NCBI GenBank assembly: GCA_050110875.1
Contig: CP188828.1
Span: forward strand, 1,426,001-1,490,000
DNA from: Methyloligella sp050110875
Lineage (GTDB): Bacteria; Pseudomonadota; Alphaproteobacteria; Rhizobiales; Methyloligellaceae
Direction: 5' to 3'
Length of the DNA: 64,000 nt
This document shows, piece after piece, positions 1 to 8,871 of this stretch. Within the stretch, counting starts at the first letter, position 1. The number at the start of each line of letters is the position of its first letter. Made by a program: the position numbers and the translations under genes. The notes under the pieces are model-generated. The model worked only from the letters and a program-made list of their open reading frames with translations, made no database searches and was not told the origin of the DNA.

Positions 1-479
1 AGGTGGGAGAACATCTGTTTGTAGATGGAGGAATTTACGCCAATTCACCGGACCTAATAGCAGTTCACGAGGCAGAGCACTTCTTCAACATGCCTACGGA
101 GGAACTGAGATTATTGAGCGTCGGCACGACTACCACCCGGTTTTCCTTTCCTCATCGGGAAGGGAAAAATCTGGGGATACAGCAATGGTCTGGCCGACTG
201 GCGAAAGTGATGATCGCTGCTCAACAAGCTAGTGTCGACGATATCGTTCGTCATCGGCTGGGCCAGAACTATCTACGAATCGATTACGAGCAAGCTCCCG
301 AGACGATGGCTCATCTTTCGCTCGACACTGCCGGTGATAGTGCAACTCAGGCCCTAAGGTCCATGGCTGAAGCGTCTGTTCAGAACAACATAAATCTAGA
401 CTTGCTGCAGGATATGCTCGCACACGTCGCTTCCCCTGCCAGGTTTTATTACGGGCCGAGAGCGGAGGGAGGCAGCTAG
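1..479 (+). CDS. capV: Patatin-like phospholipase, C-terminal part (CBASS effector, CapV-like)
   Basis: This is the last 158 residues of a patatin-family lipase; the start lies outside the window. The fragment opens with FVDGGIYANSP, the conserved DGG/N block that supplies the aspartate of the Ser-Asp catalytic dyad; the GxSxG serine lies upstream and cannot be seen. The gene ends one base before a CD-NTase gene, and this pairing is the classic CBASS layout in which a cyclic nucleotide switches on a phospholipase that destroys the inner membrane of an infected cell. Patatin fold: seen. CBASS effector role: inferred from the neighbour. The base composition is less GC-rich than the flanking chromosome, as expected for a transferred defence island. 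Confidence 0.85.
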   Translation, partial: VGEHLFVDGGIYANSPDLIAVHEAEHFFNMPTEELRLLSVGTTTTRFSFPHREGKNLGIQQWSGRLAKVMIAAQQASVDDIVRHRLGQNYLRIDYEQAPETMAHLSLDTAGDSATQALRSMAEASVQNNINLDLLQDMLAHVASPARFYYGPRAEGGS

Positions 480-480
480 A

Positions 481-1863
481 GTGACTGACGTAGCTTCGCT
501 GTTTTACGACGATAATGTCGAGAAGAGCACACTTCACCGGCGCATTACGCCGAACTCTGAGCAATTTGAGGAGCAGCAGGAACGTTGGAATACGCTCGCT
601 GACTATCTCGTGGACGACCTGAAGGAGCGGAGTGGATACGCCATCAGCACCTGGTTGCAGGGATCGTATAAATTGGGCACCCAGGTGCGAGGAGCGCGCA
701 AGGGCGACGAGTTCGATATTGATCTAGGAGTGTATTATCGATGGTCGGGCGATGCTCAGGACGATGATTTTGGGCCGAAATATCTAAAGGAACTCGTCCA
801 GAGGTCCCTAAACTCCTTCTCGTCAGATGATGTCTTGGAAGTCGTGACACCGCCTAAGATGCGATGTTGCCGCGTGAGGTTTGAGGGCGACTTCCACATA
901 GACGTTCCAACATATCATTTGAACCCAGATCAGGATACTCGTGAGCTCGCCACTCAGGCGGATGAGTGGGAGGCCAGTGATCCGAAGGCTATGTACTTAT
1001 GGTTCAAAGAGAAGTTTGCAGAGCGAGAAAGAGCTAAGGTTCGGAGGCAGATCCGTTACCTGAAAATATGGGCCGCTCTAAAGTTTGAAGAGGTTGAATC
1101 GAGACCGTCTTCAACGCTGCTTACAGTTCTCGTGGCTGAGGCATGTGATTCCCTAGACCTCAGCCGAGGTGATGATGAAATCCTAGCTGATATACTCACC
1201 GAATTGGCCCGCCGCTTGGCGGATGATCGAGAAGTGCCTAACCCAACAGACAAGACCGAGGATCTCTCGGCGAGACTGCAAGATTCTGATTACGATGCGT
1301 TCATCTCAGCCACCGAGGATTTTCAGGCATTGGCAGAGAAGGCTTTGGCAATCGATGATGCTGTGAGCGCTTCTTGTGCGTGGAGCGAAGCATTCGAGCA
1401 TTTCTTTCCGATGCCCGAGCCTGAGCCTGTTCTCGAAACCAAGGGCGTTAACTTGCCTGTGGCGCGCGCCACTCCTCGTATCACGATCGAAGCAGTATCC
1501 CGCGATAATAGAAACCTGCATTGGTCGGGCGTGAACGAGATAGGCCCAATTCCGAGAAACTGCGAAATCAGATTTAGGATCATCAATGCCGATATCCTAC
1601 CGCCTTACTCGGAGGTCGAATGGATGGTGCGCAACGAAGGCGAGGAAGCTGAAGGGACCAACGATCTCGGACACCGGGCGGGTATGGGCCTCACGGCTGT
1701 CGAGCAATCAGCTTACAAGGGTACACACTACATGGATTGTGTGGTGAAGCAGCATGGCAACATAGTGGGAATCCAGCGAGCGCTTGTCGTTGTTTTTGGT
1801 GCATATGCACCGAAGCGGAATCCGAAGCGGCCAGGCTATGTGAAGCTTAGGGGAAGGCGATAG
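481..1863 (+). CDS. CBASS CD-NTase (cGAS/DncV-like nucleotidyltransferase) with C-terminal AGS-C-type sensor domain
   Basis: 460 residues, GTG start preceded by a strong GGAGGGAGG site, one base after the phospholipase stop. The N-terminal half is a SMODS nucleotidyltransferase: GS motif at residues 61-62 (GSYKLGT), metal-binding acidic pair in DEFDIDLG (D79 and D81) and third acid in HIDVPTY (D141). Residues about 315-455 look like the adenylyl/guanylyl-cyclase and SMODS C-terminal sensor domain (AGS-C). The enzyme should make a cyclic di- or trinucleotide on phage infection and activate the upstream phospholipase. No Cap2/Cap3 or HORMA/TRIP13 gene follows (the next gene is convergent), so a minimal type I CBASS fits unless ancillary genes lie upstream of the window. 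The nucleotide product cannot be told from sequence. Confidence 0.88.
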   Translation: MTDVASLFYDDNVEKSTLHRRITPNSEQFEEQQERWNTLADYLVDDLKERSGYAISTWLQGSYKLGTQVRGARKGDEFDIDLGVYYRWSGDAQDDDFGPKYLKELVQRSLNSFSSDDVLEVVTPPKMRCCRVRFEGDFHIDVPTYHLNPDQDTRELATQADEWEASDPKAMYLWFKEKFAERERAKVRRQIRYLKIWAALKFEEVESRPSSTLLTVLVAEACDSLDLSRGDDEILADILTELARRLADDREVPNPTDKTEDLSARLQDSDYDAFISATEDFQALAEKALAIDDAVSASCAWSEAFEHFFPMPEPEPVLETKGVNLPVARATPRITIEAVSRDNRNLHWSGVNEIGPIPRNCEIRFRIINADILPPYSEVEWMVRNEGEEAEGTNDLGHRAGMGLTAVEQSAYKGTHYMDCVVKQHGNIVGIQRALVVVFGAYAPKRNPKRPGYVKLRGRR

Positions 1864-1957
1864 AGCTCAAATTAGTCTGCTGCAGATTACCCCGCAGAGT
1901 GAAAGCCGCGCCGGGCACATCGGGTGGAGCTTGCAGGGCCGAGGTGCTGATCTCCCC

Positions 1958-2347
1958 TCACTCCCCCAATCGCCACACCCACCATGCGAGCGGCAGCACG
2001 GCCGCTTCCAGCCCTGCGTAGAGGATCAGCAGGGGCTCGGGCATGCCGTCGATGGCGAAGCTGAGGAGGCGTCCGGCGAGGAGGCCGCCGGCGAAGACCA
2101 TGACGGTCAGGACGGCAGTGTTCTGGTGTTTGCCGGTGAGGGCGCAGGCGAGCCAGAAGACCGCCAGCGCCAGATAGAGGCCCATGACCGCGCGGAGGAT
2201 ATGGGCCGTGCCGACGCTGAGGTCGCTCACCCCGAGGAAGGTTCTGGCGAACCACTGGGGATCGACCCCGTAGAGCAGCGCGATCACTGAGACGCAGGCT
2301 GCGACGAGGATCAGGAGCGCCCGCTTCAGGTCGATGGATTTGTACAC
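1958..2347 (-). CDS. DUF4345-type small membrane protein
   Basis: 129 residues, GTG start behind GGGGAG. Four hydrophobic helices are visible (about residues 10-28, 46-66, 74-94 and 102-122), and the phrase VDPQWFARTFLGV followed by a second helix with RAVMGLY is typical of DUF4345 proteins, a family of four-helix inner-membrane proteins with no known function. It converges on the CBASS operon and marks the return to chromosomal base composition. Family assignment is from pattern memory. Confidence 0.6.
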   Translation of the reverse strand: MYKSIDLKRALLILVAACVSVIALLYGVDPQWFARTFLGVSDLSVGTAHILRAVMGLYLALAVFWLACALTGKHQNTAVLTVMVFAGGLLAGRLLSFAIDGMPEPLLILYAGLEAAVLPLAWWVWRLGE

Positions 2348-2490
2348 CGTCTCGCTCCCCCGCTCGGACTGTCCGATAACAAGACCATCCTAGCGTAGGC
2401 GTGCGGACGTCGCATTCCCTGCGCATGACGTCGGAGAGGGTGTGCGTCGTGCAGCCCCTCTAGCCGCCTTTACCGCCGCCGAACCTGCCC

Positions 2491-2540
2491 GAAAACAAAA
2501 ACGCCCCGAAACCCGGGGGTGGTTGTCCGGGTCTCGGGGC
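2491..2540 (-). terminator. Intrinsic terminator after the EF-hand gene
   Basis: Read on the minus strand, CCCCGAGACCCGG pairs with a matching CCGGGTTTCGGGG arm and is followed by CGTTTTTGTTTTC. It lies about 50 bases downstream of the EF-hand stop codon. Confidence 0.8.
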
Positions 2541-2588
2541 CGTCTTGTCGGCCGGTTGGCTTCAGGTGAGCCAGCCGTTAGATGCGGA

Positions 2589-2885
2589 TCAGCACCAGGA
2601 TTTGTCGCACTCGCGGAAGCGGGTGCCGTACTCTTCTTTCATGGACGCACCATTGTCCCACTCAGACTTGCTGACGGAATTGCTGTTGTTCTCGTCCAAG
2701 GCGCTGAAGGTCGGCGCGAAGGTGGCGTCGCCGATCACGTCGGCCAGCTTGTTGAACTCGGCGCGGCTGATGGAGCCGTTGCCGTCGGCGTCGAGCTCGG
2801 TGAAGCTTTCGCTCCACTCGGCGGCCATGGCCGAGCCCGAGAACAGCAGAACTGCAGCAGCCAGAGCGACCCAGATTTTTGTCAT
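2589..2885 (-). CDS. Secreted EF-hand calcium-binding protein
   Basis: 98 residues. The start is the ATG at 2885 because it has a GGGAGGAT ribosome site and opens a clean signal peptide (MTKIWVALAAAVLLFSGSAMA). Mature protein: EF-hand loop DADGNGSISRAEF (about residues 34-46), which has all ligand positions, and a second degenerate loop DENNSNSVSKSEW (about 64-76), so a paired EF-hand domain. One cysteine-containing C-terminal tail (FRECDKSWC). Probably a periplasmic or secreted calcium binder; no partner is evident. Upstream in-frame codons are non-coding. Confidence 0.8.
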   Translation of the reverse strand: MTKIWVALAAAVLLFSGSAMAAEWSESFTELDADGNGSISRAEFNKLADVIGDATFAPTFSALDENNSNSVSKSEWDNGASMKEEYGTRFRECDKSWC

Positions 2886-3193
2886 CGCGTATCCTCCCAA
2901 ACATGTCGTTTTATTACCTTGACGCCGCCGGCCATTCCCGGCCGACGGTCCTGCCGCCGCATTACGGCGACCGTGCAATTGGGCGCTTTCTCTAGGAATT
3001 TTCTCAATGGCAGACCTGCCCGATCCAGCGCGACAATATGTCCTAAAATCCACCGGAAGATGCGCCAGACGGGGTGAGGTCACGGCAGTTGAAGGCGCTG
3101 GCAGGGGCAATGGGCGGGATTTAACCCGCTGATATTGCACCCCGACTCGCGCGTCCGGGCCTGGCCCTAAGGGCAGAAGGCGAGGGACCCTTG
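2886..3193. other. Intergenic stretch with no recognisable gene
   Basis: 308 bases between the start of the EF-hand gene and the stop of the acetyltransferase gene. It must carry the EF-hand promoter, but no clear -35/-10 pair, RNA gene or repeat stands out. Confidence 0.4.
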
Positions 3194-3751
3194 CTAGCCG
3201 CGCGCAGGAAGCGGGCGGGCAGGGTTGCCGGCAACGGCGATGCCGGGCGGCACGTCGCGCGTGACCACGGCGCCGGCGCCGACAATCGCGTCGTCGCCGA
3301 TGGCGACCCCGGGGAGGATCAGCGCCGCGCCGCCGATCCAGACATTGCTGCCGATCCTAACGGGCCGGCCGAATTCCAACCCGGCCCGGCGCTGGGCCGG
3401 ATCGCGGGGGGGATCGGCGGCGAGGATCTGCACGCCGGGGCCGATCTGGGTCAAGTCGCCGATTGTCACGGCGACGACATCCAGGACGATGCAGCCGTAA
3501 TTGAGAAAGACGCCGCGCCCGAGAGAGATGTTGTAGCCGTAATCGCAGTGGAAGGGCGGCCGGACGACGGCGCCTTCGCCCACGGCACCGAGGAGATCCC
3601 GCAGCATGGCATGGCGCTCTTCGTCGTCGGCGGCGGCAGAGGCGTTGTAGCGCGCCATCCAACCTTGCGCGCGGGCATTGTCCGCGACGATCTCCGGGTC
3701 TTGGGCGGAATAGAGCTCCCCCGCCAGCATCTTTGCCTTCTCGCTGGCCAT
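3194..3751 (-). CDS. Sugar O-acetyltransferase, left-handed beta-helix (maltose acetyltransferase/NodL family)
   Basis: 185 residues. N-terminal Mac domain (KMLAGELYSAQDPEI, residues about 7-21), followed by hexapeptide repeats (IGDLTQIGPGVQIL; IGSNVWIGGAALILPGVAIGDDAIVGAGAVV) and the family ending PPGIAVAGNPAR. The fold binds acetyl-CoA and acetylates a sugar hydroxyl; the acceptor cannot be told from sequence. The usual active-site histidine sits in the family motif NYGCxxLD(xx); here the block reads FLNYGCIVLD, so an H-equivalent is not obvious and activity is not assured. Likely cytoplasmic trimer. Confidence 0.82.
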   Translation of the reverse strand: MASEKAKMLAGELYSAQDPEIVADNARAQGWMARYNASAAADDEERHAMLRDLLGAVGEGAVVRPPFHCDYGYNISLGRGVFLNYGCIVLDVVAVTIGDLTQIGPGVQILAADPPRDPAQRRAGLEFGRPVRIGSNVWIGGAALILPGVAIGDDAIVGAGAVVTRDVPPGIAVAGNPARPLPARG

Positions 3752-3776
3752 GGCGCCCGCGTGCCGGTCCTGCCGC

Positions 3777-4223
3777 CTATTTCAGGGTGATGGCCAGGCC
3801 GCTGAGATCGGCGTTGGCCATCAGGCCGACCTGGCGGCCCTGCAGCTTCAGCACGGCGCCTTTGGGGTTGGTCAGCACGATGGCGCGGACGCCTTCGCCC
3901 ACGGCGAGGCCGGCTCCCGCCGCGGCATAGACGCCGGCGACGTCGGAGGGGCTCTGGATGTTCTCCACGGTGCCGTGCAGCACGGTCTTGGAGCCGCCGA
4001 AGATTAGGCCGTAATCGAGGCCGCCGACGCCGAGGCGATAGGTCTTGCCCCGGAAAGTGAGGGTGCCCCGGCCGCCGGAGCCGCCGATGATCCAGCCGCC
4101 TTTCAGGATGGTGAGCTGGATGGTGCCGGTGTCGGCCCGGGCGGCGGGCAGGCCGACGCCGATGGCCGTGGCCAGGACGAAGGTGGCGACGAAGAGATTC
4201 CGGAAAATGCTGGCGATGCGCAT
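3777..4223 (-). CDS. Secreted DUF1134/EipA-like protein
   Basis: 148 residues from the ATG at 4223, which opens a signal peptide cut after GLPAARA. The mature part has the rhythm of the DUF1134 family: WIIGGSGGRGTLTFRGKTY, then GLDYGLIFGGSK, SDVAGVYAAAGAGLAVG and a C-terminal GLMANADLSGLAI. That family includes the periplasmic envelope-integrity protein EipA of Brucella. Family membership is my reading of the pattern; a role in envelope integrity is inference. It is followed on the same strand by the acetyltransferase. Confidence 0.55.
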   Translation of the reverse strand: MRIASIFRNLFVATFVLATAIGVGLPAARADTGTIQLTILKGGWIIGGSGGRGTLTFRGKTYRLGVGGLDYGLIFGGSKTVLHGTVENIQSPSDVAGVYAAAGAGLAVGEGVRAIVLTNPKGAVLKLQGRQVGLMANADLSGLAITLK

Positions 4224-4385
4224 GGCGCGTTCCCCCCCTCTGCTGGGCTGCGCTTGAACGCTTGAGCCCATGGATGTTGCCGCTGAGGCCCGAAGCGAAT
4301 CAATCGCAAGACCTCAAGGAAAGAGCGTACGGCATGGAAGGGGCGAAAAGCGGGCGGGATGCGGCGGGCGGCTCGCGGGAAACGG

Positions 4386-5108
4386 CTACGGCTTGGGGTG
4401 TGCGGTTCCGCCTGCGTCCGACATCAGCGGGCAGCCGAGGGCGCGCTCGAAGGCGCGGACCAGATCCTCGTGGGTCTGGGCGGTGACGTAGCGGCCGCCG
4501 GTCTGCTTGGCCAGGCATTGCACGTCGAGGATGCTCTGGGGGCCCATCCACTGCACGGCCTTCATCTGATAGGCGATGACGTGGACGGTGACGGCGCCGG
4601 TGGCCTTGAGCTTCTTGCCGAGCTCGCAAGGGGTGCCGCCGCAGGTTTCCTCGCCGTCGGTCAAGAGCACGACGACACCCGGCGTGGTGCGGTAATGCAG
4701 GGTCTCGGCGGCTTTCTCAACGGCGGTGGAGAGGGGCGTCTTGCCCGCCGCGTCGAGGCCGTTCACCGCGCTCATGATCGGTTTGGTGGCGTCGGGAAGG
4801 GGCGGGAATTTCAGGTCGACATTGCATTGCATGTGAGGGCCCGGCCCGTAGGTGATCAGCCCCACCTTGCGGAACCGGGTGACGTTGGGGAGCACTTCCG
4901 CCAGCGCGGCGCGGACCTCCTGGATCCGGGTCATGGGCGAGAAGATGTCCTGGGTGGTCGCGCCCGCCATGGAGCCGGAGGCGTCGAACACGATCATCGC
5001 ATCCTGGGTGCATAGATCCATGCGGTCGTCCTGCGCCGGCGCGGGGCCGGGGAGGAGCGCCAGGCCGGCAAGAAGGCTTGCGCTCAGGATACGGGAACGC
5101 GATTGCAT
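4386..5108 (-). CDS. Secreted von Willebrand factor A domain protein
   Basis: 240 residues with a signal peptide (about 1-25, ending APAQ). A single VWA domain carries a complete metal-ion-dependent adhesion site: DASGS at about residues 43-47, a threonine in GKTPLSTA and the late acidic motif LLTDGEE. Four or more cysteines (CTQD, CNVD, CGGTPC, CLAK, GCP) suggest disulfides in the periplasm. Such proteins bind partners through a metal; none is evident here. Confidence 0.82.
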   Translation of the reverse strand: MQSRSRILSASLLAGLALLPGPAPAQDDRMDLCTQDAMIVFDASGSMAGATTQDIFSPMTRIQEVRAALAEVLPNVTRFRKVGLITYGPGPHMQCNVDLKFPPLPDATKPIMSAVNGLDAAGKTPLSTAVEKAAETLHYRTTPGVVVLLTDGEETCGGTPCELGKKLKATGAVTVHVIAYQMKAVQWMGPQSILDVQCLAKQTGGRYVTAQTHEDLVRAFERALGCPLMSDAGGTAHPKP

Positions 5109-5174
5109 TCCCGCATTTTATCTCTTTCGGATGCGCTTTGGCAGGGCGGAATCACGCCGTGCGCAGGCGCATGC

Positions 5175-6110
5175 TTAACGGCACTCGGCGGTGAAGGGCG
5201 GGGGTGCGGGATCGGAGATCGCGGCCGGCCGGGTGAGCGCCGGGTAATCCCGGGGGAGGGCATCGATGATGGCGCGCACGTCGTCGTAGCGGGCCGGATG
5301 GCTCGGTGCGCCGAGCACCACGATGACGACGGTCTGGCCGTTGGGCGCGCGCCAGCCGACGATGAGATTGTAAAGCCCCTTGGAGAAATAGGAGCCGGTC
5401 TTGGCGCCGACGATGCCCGGCTCGCCGACGATCTCGATGATGTCCTTCATCTGCTTGGTGCGCGGGTTCGGGCCGCCGATCTGCACGGTGCGCCGGGTGC
5501 ATTGCCAGTAGGGCAGGAGGCGGGGGTCGCGGAAGGCGTTCGCGCCGAGCAGCGCCAGGTCGCGGGCGTTCGAGAGGTTGTAGCGGGACATGCCATGGGG
5601 GTCGGCGATCTCGGTATGGGTGGCGCCGAGATTCCGCGCCTTGTTGCGCATGGCCTGCAAAAAGCGCTGGGTGCCGTTGCCGCCTTGTCCTTCCATGGCG
5701 AGCATGATGCTGCCGCCGTAGCGGGCGATGGCGTTGGAGGCGTCGTTGCCGGAGACCAGCAGCATGCCGTAGAGCAGGTCCTCGACGCTCCAGACATCGC
5801 CGGGCTTCAGCTCCGCGCTCGAGCCGGGGGCGAGGTCGCCCTGCTCGACGGTGAGACGATCGGAGAGATCGCCCTGAAGCAGGTCCATCAGCACGCTCGC
5901 GGTCAGCAGCTTGGTGATGGAGAGCATGCGGTAGCGCTCGTCCGGATTCTTCTCGTAATAGACCTCACCGGTATCGGCGTTCATGGCGTAGACCGCCTTG
6001 GCTTTCACGCCGGCCGGCGGGGCGGCGGCGAAGGCCTCCGGTGCGTAGGCCACGAGGAGGCATACGAGTACCGTCAGGCCGGCGATGGCTTTCAAACGCG
6101 GAAATGTCAT
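5175..6110 (-). CDS. D-alanyl-D-alanine carboxypeptidase (penicillin-binding protein 5/6 type)
   Basis: 311 residues from the ATG at 6110; an in-frame GTG at 6125 would add five residues. Signal peptide (about 1-29), then the serine-peptidase S11 motifs in order: SITKLL (SxxK), SGNDA (SxN) and AKTGS (KTG). It trims the terminal D-alanine from peptidoglycan pentapeptides in the periplasm. The C-terminus ends in a proline-rich tail without a clear amphipathic membrane anchor, so a soluble or loosely attached form is possible. Confidence 0.87.
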   Translation of the reverse strand: MTFPRLKAIAGLTVLVCLLVAYAPEAFAAAPPAGVKAKAVYAMNADTGEVYYEKNPDERYRMLSITKLLTASVLMDLLQGDLSDRLTVEQGDLAPGSSAELKPGDVWSVEDLLYGMLLVSGNDASNAIARYGGSIMLAMEGQGGNGTQRFLQAMRNKARNLGATHTEIADPHGMSRYNLSNARDLALLGANAFRDPRLLPYWQCTRRTVQIGGPNPRTKQMKDIIEIVGEPGIVGAKTGSYFSKGLYNLIVGWRAPNGQTVVIVVLGAPSHPARYDDVRAIIDALPRDYPALTRPAAISDPAPPPFTAECR

Positions 6111-6234
6111 CGGTGAAGGAAGCACGGGCGTTCGGGTATTTGATTCCTGGCGAGCTCTATCGGTCCTGACGTGGCGCCACTATACGGCAATCAGATGACT
6201 CTCGCGTTATTCGTAGAGGCTCTCCGCTCTCCCT

Positions 6235-7905
6235 TCAGTTCCGCACGAAGGTGCCCAACCCCGTACGGTCGTAATAATCCAGGACGACCCGGGTCGCCCG
6301 GCCATCCTCGCCCAATGTGAAGATGGCGCCGGCCAGGCCGTTGGCGTTCTCGCCGATGGTCTCGAACGAGAACGTGTCGCCGTCGAAATGGGTGAGGGCA
6401 AAGGTGATCGGCGTCTCTTGCGGGCCTAAGGTCATGGAAAGCTTGCCGTTTGTTTCGGCGACGGAGAGCGGGCCGTAATAGCTATTGGCGTAACGGCCCG
6501 TGTAAGCGGAGAGCGTCTTCGCCGGGGCAGGGGCTTCCGGCGTTTTCGTGTAATCGACCTCCGGGGCTTCGGCGGCGCGCATCCGGTCGAAGATATGGCC
6601 CATGAAGCCGACCCAATCGACGGTCTCCTTGCCGTTCTGGGCGACATCGAGGAAGGCCGCGCCGATGGCCTCGGGCACGCCGATGGGCATGCCGTTGGTG
6701 AGCACGACGAGCCCTAGATCCGCGCCGGGCATGAAGGTGATGTTGGTGGCGGTGCCGAGCTCGAAGGCGCCGGAATGGCCGAGCCGGACGCGGCCTTCGT
6801 CGTCGTAAGAAACGTTCCAGCCGAAGCCGTAGAAGCTTGCCCGCGCGGCCGGCGAGGAGGGCGGGCCGGGGATGACTTGCGGCACGTGGCTTGCGGCGAG
6901 CGCATCCGCATCGACGATCTTCTTGCCGTCCAAAGTGCCTCGGCCGAGCTGGAGCCGGAGGAATTTCAGCATGTCGTCGAGGGAGGCGGAGGCGCCGCCG
7001 GCCGGGGCCTCGGCATCCGGATCGCGGTCATAGAGCGCTTTCCAGCTTCCGTCCGCCAGGCGGTGGTGGATGCGGGCCCGGTCCTCGTGGGCGAGATAAT
7101 CCTGGTGACGATAGCTGGCCGTCGCCATGCCGGCGGGACCGAACAGGACATCCTCGGCGAGGTCCTCCCAGCTCATGCCAGCGGCTGCCGCAGCGGCGAT
7201 GCCGCCCGCGGTATAGCCGAAATTGCTGTAGTGATAGGTGGCGCGGAAGGGATCGAGCGGCTGCTGATCGAGATGGGAGAGAATGTAGGCGCGGTCGAAG
7301 CCGAGATCCTCCAGGAGATCGCCGGCGCCTGTCCGCAAGCCGCTTCGGTGGGACATCAGATCGGCGATGGTGGCGTTCTCGGTGACGTAAGGGTCGTTGA
7401 GGGCGAAGGCGGGATTGCGGGATTTCGCCGTGTCATGCCAGCCGACCGTGCCGTCGCCGACAAGCTTGGCGACGACGGTGGAGGCGATGGGCTTCGAGAC
7501 GGAGGCGAGGAGGAAGACGGTGTCGGGGTCGATCTTGCCCGGCTTGCCGATCTCCCGGACGCCGAAGCCTTCGGCGAAGATCACCTTATCCTTATAGACG
7601 ACGCCGACCGCCGCGCCGGGAACGCCGGTGCGCTTCATCGCCTGCTCGACGATGTCCGGCAGGGCGGCTGTCGCCCGGTCGATATCGGCCTTGGTGAAGA
7701 GCGGCGGGACCGGCACGACGGGCGCTTTCAGGAGCGGCTTATCCGCCTCCTGGGCCTTCGTTTTCGTATTCGCGCGTTTAGTCTCCTGGGCTGCGACCGG
7801 AATGGTCTGCCATGCGAAGAAGCCCGCGCCACAAAGCAGGATGAGGAGTGCGCGTCGCAGGGCGGAAGCAAGGGGCGAGATATTCGTTACGGCGCGATCG
7901 AGCAT
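6235..7905 (-). CDS. Serine hydrolase, class C beta-lactamase family, with DUF3471 C-terminal domain
   Basis: 556 residues. ATG with GGAGAAACGCC upstream and a signal peptide (hydrophobic LLILLCGAGFFAW, cut near VAAQ). The catalytic domain shows ASVSKP (SxxK nucleophile), YHYSNFGY (YxN) and a HSG triad (LGHSGAFELG). From about residue 450 a beta-rich module (YTGRYANSYYGPL) matches the DUF3471 domain often attached to these esterase/DD-peptidase-like enzymes. Likely a periplasmic esterase or peptidase rather than a true beta-lactamase; substrate unknown. Confidence 0.85.
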   Translation of the reverse strand: MLDRAVTNISPLASALRRALLILLCGAGFFAWQTIPVAAQETKRANTKTKAQEADKPLLKAPVVPVPPLFTKADIDRATAALPDIVEQAMKRTGVPGAAVGVVYKDKVIFAEGFGVREIGKPGKIDPDTVFLLASVSKPIASTVVAKLVGDGTVGWHDTAKSRNPAFALNDPYVTENATIADLMSHRSGLRTGAGDLLEDLGFDRAYILSHLDQQPLDPFRATYHYSNFGYTAGGIAAAAAAGMSWEDLAEDVLFGPAGMATASYRHQDYLAHEDRARIHHRLADGSWKALYDRDPDAEAPAGGASASLDDMLKFLRLQLGRGTLDGKKIVDADALAASHVPQVIPGPPSSPAARASFYGFGWNVSYDDEGRVRLGHSGAFELGTATNITFMPGADLGLVVLTNGMPIGVPEAIGAAFLDVAQNGKETVDWVGFMGHIFDRMRAAEAPEVDYTKTPEAPAPAKTLSAYTGRYANSYYGPLSVAETNGKLSMTLGPQETPITFALTHFDGDTFSFETIGENANGLAGAIFTLGEDGRATRVVLDYYDRTGLGTFVRN

Positions 7906-7945
7906 GGCGTTTCTCCGGGCTGGCCTCCCGGTTCAGATCTCCCGG

Positions 7946-8001
7946 TGCAGGCCGCCCAATGCAGGCCTCCCAATGCAGGTCTTCCAATGCAAGTCTTGCC
8001 C
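7946..8001. repeat. 14-bp tandem repeat, four copies
   Basis: Units at 7946, 7960, 7974 and 7988: TGCAGGCCGCCCAA, TGCAGGCCTCCCAA, TGCAGGTCTTCCAA and TGCAAGTCTTGCCC. It lies between the divergent serine hydrolase and YrhK-type genes, in promoter space for both. The graded decay from first to last copy is as expected for slipped-strand growth. Confidence 0.85.
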
Positions 8002-8099
8002 CTTTCCTTGCCATGGTTCAGGTAAAGGCGAGGTGCATGCAGAGTTTGGCACGCTTGGCGCGAAGCGTACCGACGTGCGGTTCAAGTATCGGGGGAGGG

Positions 8100-8324
8100 A
8101 TGACCGATCTCATCAGATTGCTGGTTCACAAATACGGCTGGGTGCACATGTCGCTCGGTCTGCTCGGCAACACGGCGTTCTTCGTCGGCAGCGTGATGTT
8201 TCTGCCGAGCTTATCGAGCTGGAAGACCTTTGCCGTCTGGCTGTTCATCGGCGGATCCTTCTTCATGCTAATCGGCGCGATCGGCCAGTTTCTGGTCAAC
8301 GTCCTCAACGACAACGACGACTAG
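8100..8324 (+). CDS. YrhK-domain small membrane protein
   Basis: 74 residues from the ATG at 8100, which follows GGGGGAGGG. Two transmembrane helices: LGLLGNTAFFVGSVMFL and VWLFIGGSFFMLIGAIGQFLV. The size and the helix-hairpin layout (HMSLGLLGN, GSVMFLP, FIGGSxFMLIG) match the YrhK domain, whose function is unknown. Acidic C-terminal tail (NDNDD). Confidence 0.7.
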   Translation: MTDLIRLLVHKYGWVHMSLGLLGNTAFFVGSVMFLPSLSSWKTFAVWLFIGGSFFMLIGAIGQFLVNVLNDNDD

Positions 8325-8503
8325 GGGTTGCCCCTGCCACAATTGGGGCGTGATCGGGGCATGTAAGGCGCTGAAATACCTAAATTAATGTCGGAACCGT
8401 CGAAATGCCATCCGGGTTTATCTGCCGCCGAGGACGGGGATTCCATGCGCGGCACGGTTTCGTGCCCGGTTCCCCGATATCCCAAGTTCAGGGAGGAAAT
8501 GAC

Positions 8504-8845
8504 GTGCTGAAGCCCATTTTCGCCGCCGTCGGTCTCGCTCTTGCGGGCGCCGTGGCAGCAACGGCCGCCAATGCCGGTTCTCCTGCGATCGCCCCTTCGC
8601 TCGCGATGCAGACCGGCGAGGGCAACGCCAATCTGGTGACCCCGGTTGGGCACTGGCGCCATCACGACGATTGGCACCACCGCCGCTATCACGACCGCCA
8701 TTACTGGGATCGTCATGCCGAATACCATCATCACCATCACCATTACCGCCGTCCGCCGCCGGGCTGGTACCGTTATTCCTACCGGCCCTATGGTTGGGAA
8801 AATCGCGGCTGCATGGCGGTCGGTCCGGTCTGGTACTGCCCGTAG
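8504..8845 (+). CDS. Small secreted His/Tyr-rich protein (first tandem copy)
   Basis: 113 residues. The GTG at 8504 is chosen because GGGAGG precedes it and it starts a signal peptide (ending TAANA). The mature part has a histidine/tyrosine/arginine-rich stretch (HWRHHDDWHHRRYHDRHYW, then HHHHHH) and ends in RPPPGWYRY(S/N)YRPYGW and GPVWYCP, shared nearly unchanged with the next gene. A metal-binding or cell-surface role is possible from composition; no named family is recognised. Confidence 0.75.
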   Translation: MLKPIFAAVGLALAGAVAATAANAGSPAIAPSLAMQTGEGNANLVTPVGHWRHHDDWHHRRYHDRHYWDRHAEYHHHHHHYRRPPPGWYRYSYRPYGWENRGCMAVGPVWYCP

Positions 8846-8871
8846 GCGAGATCGATATGCGGATGTGGCAG

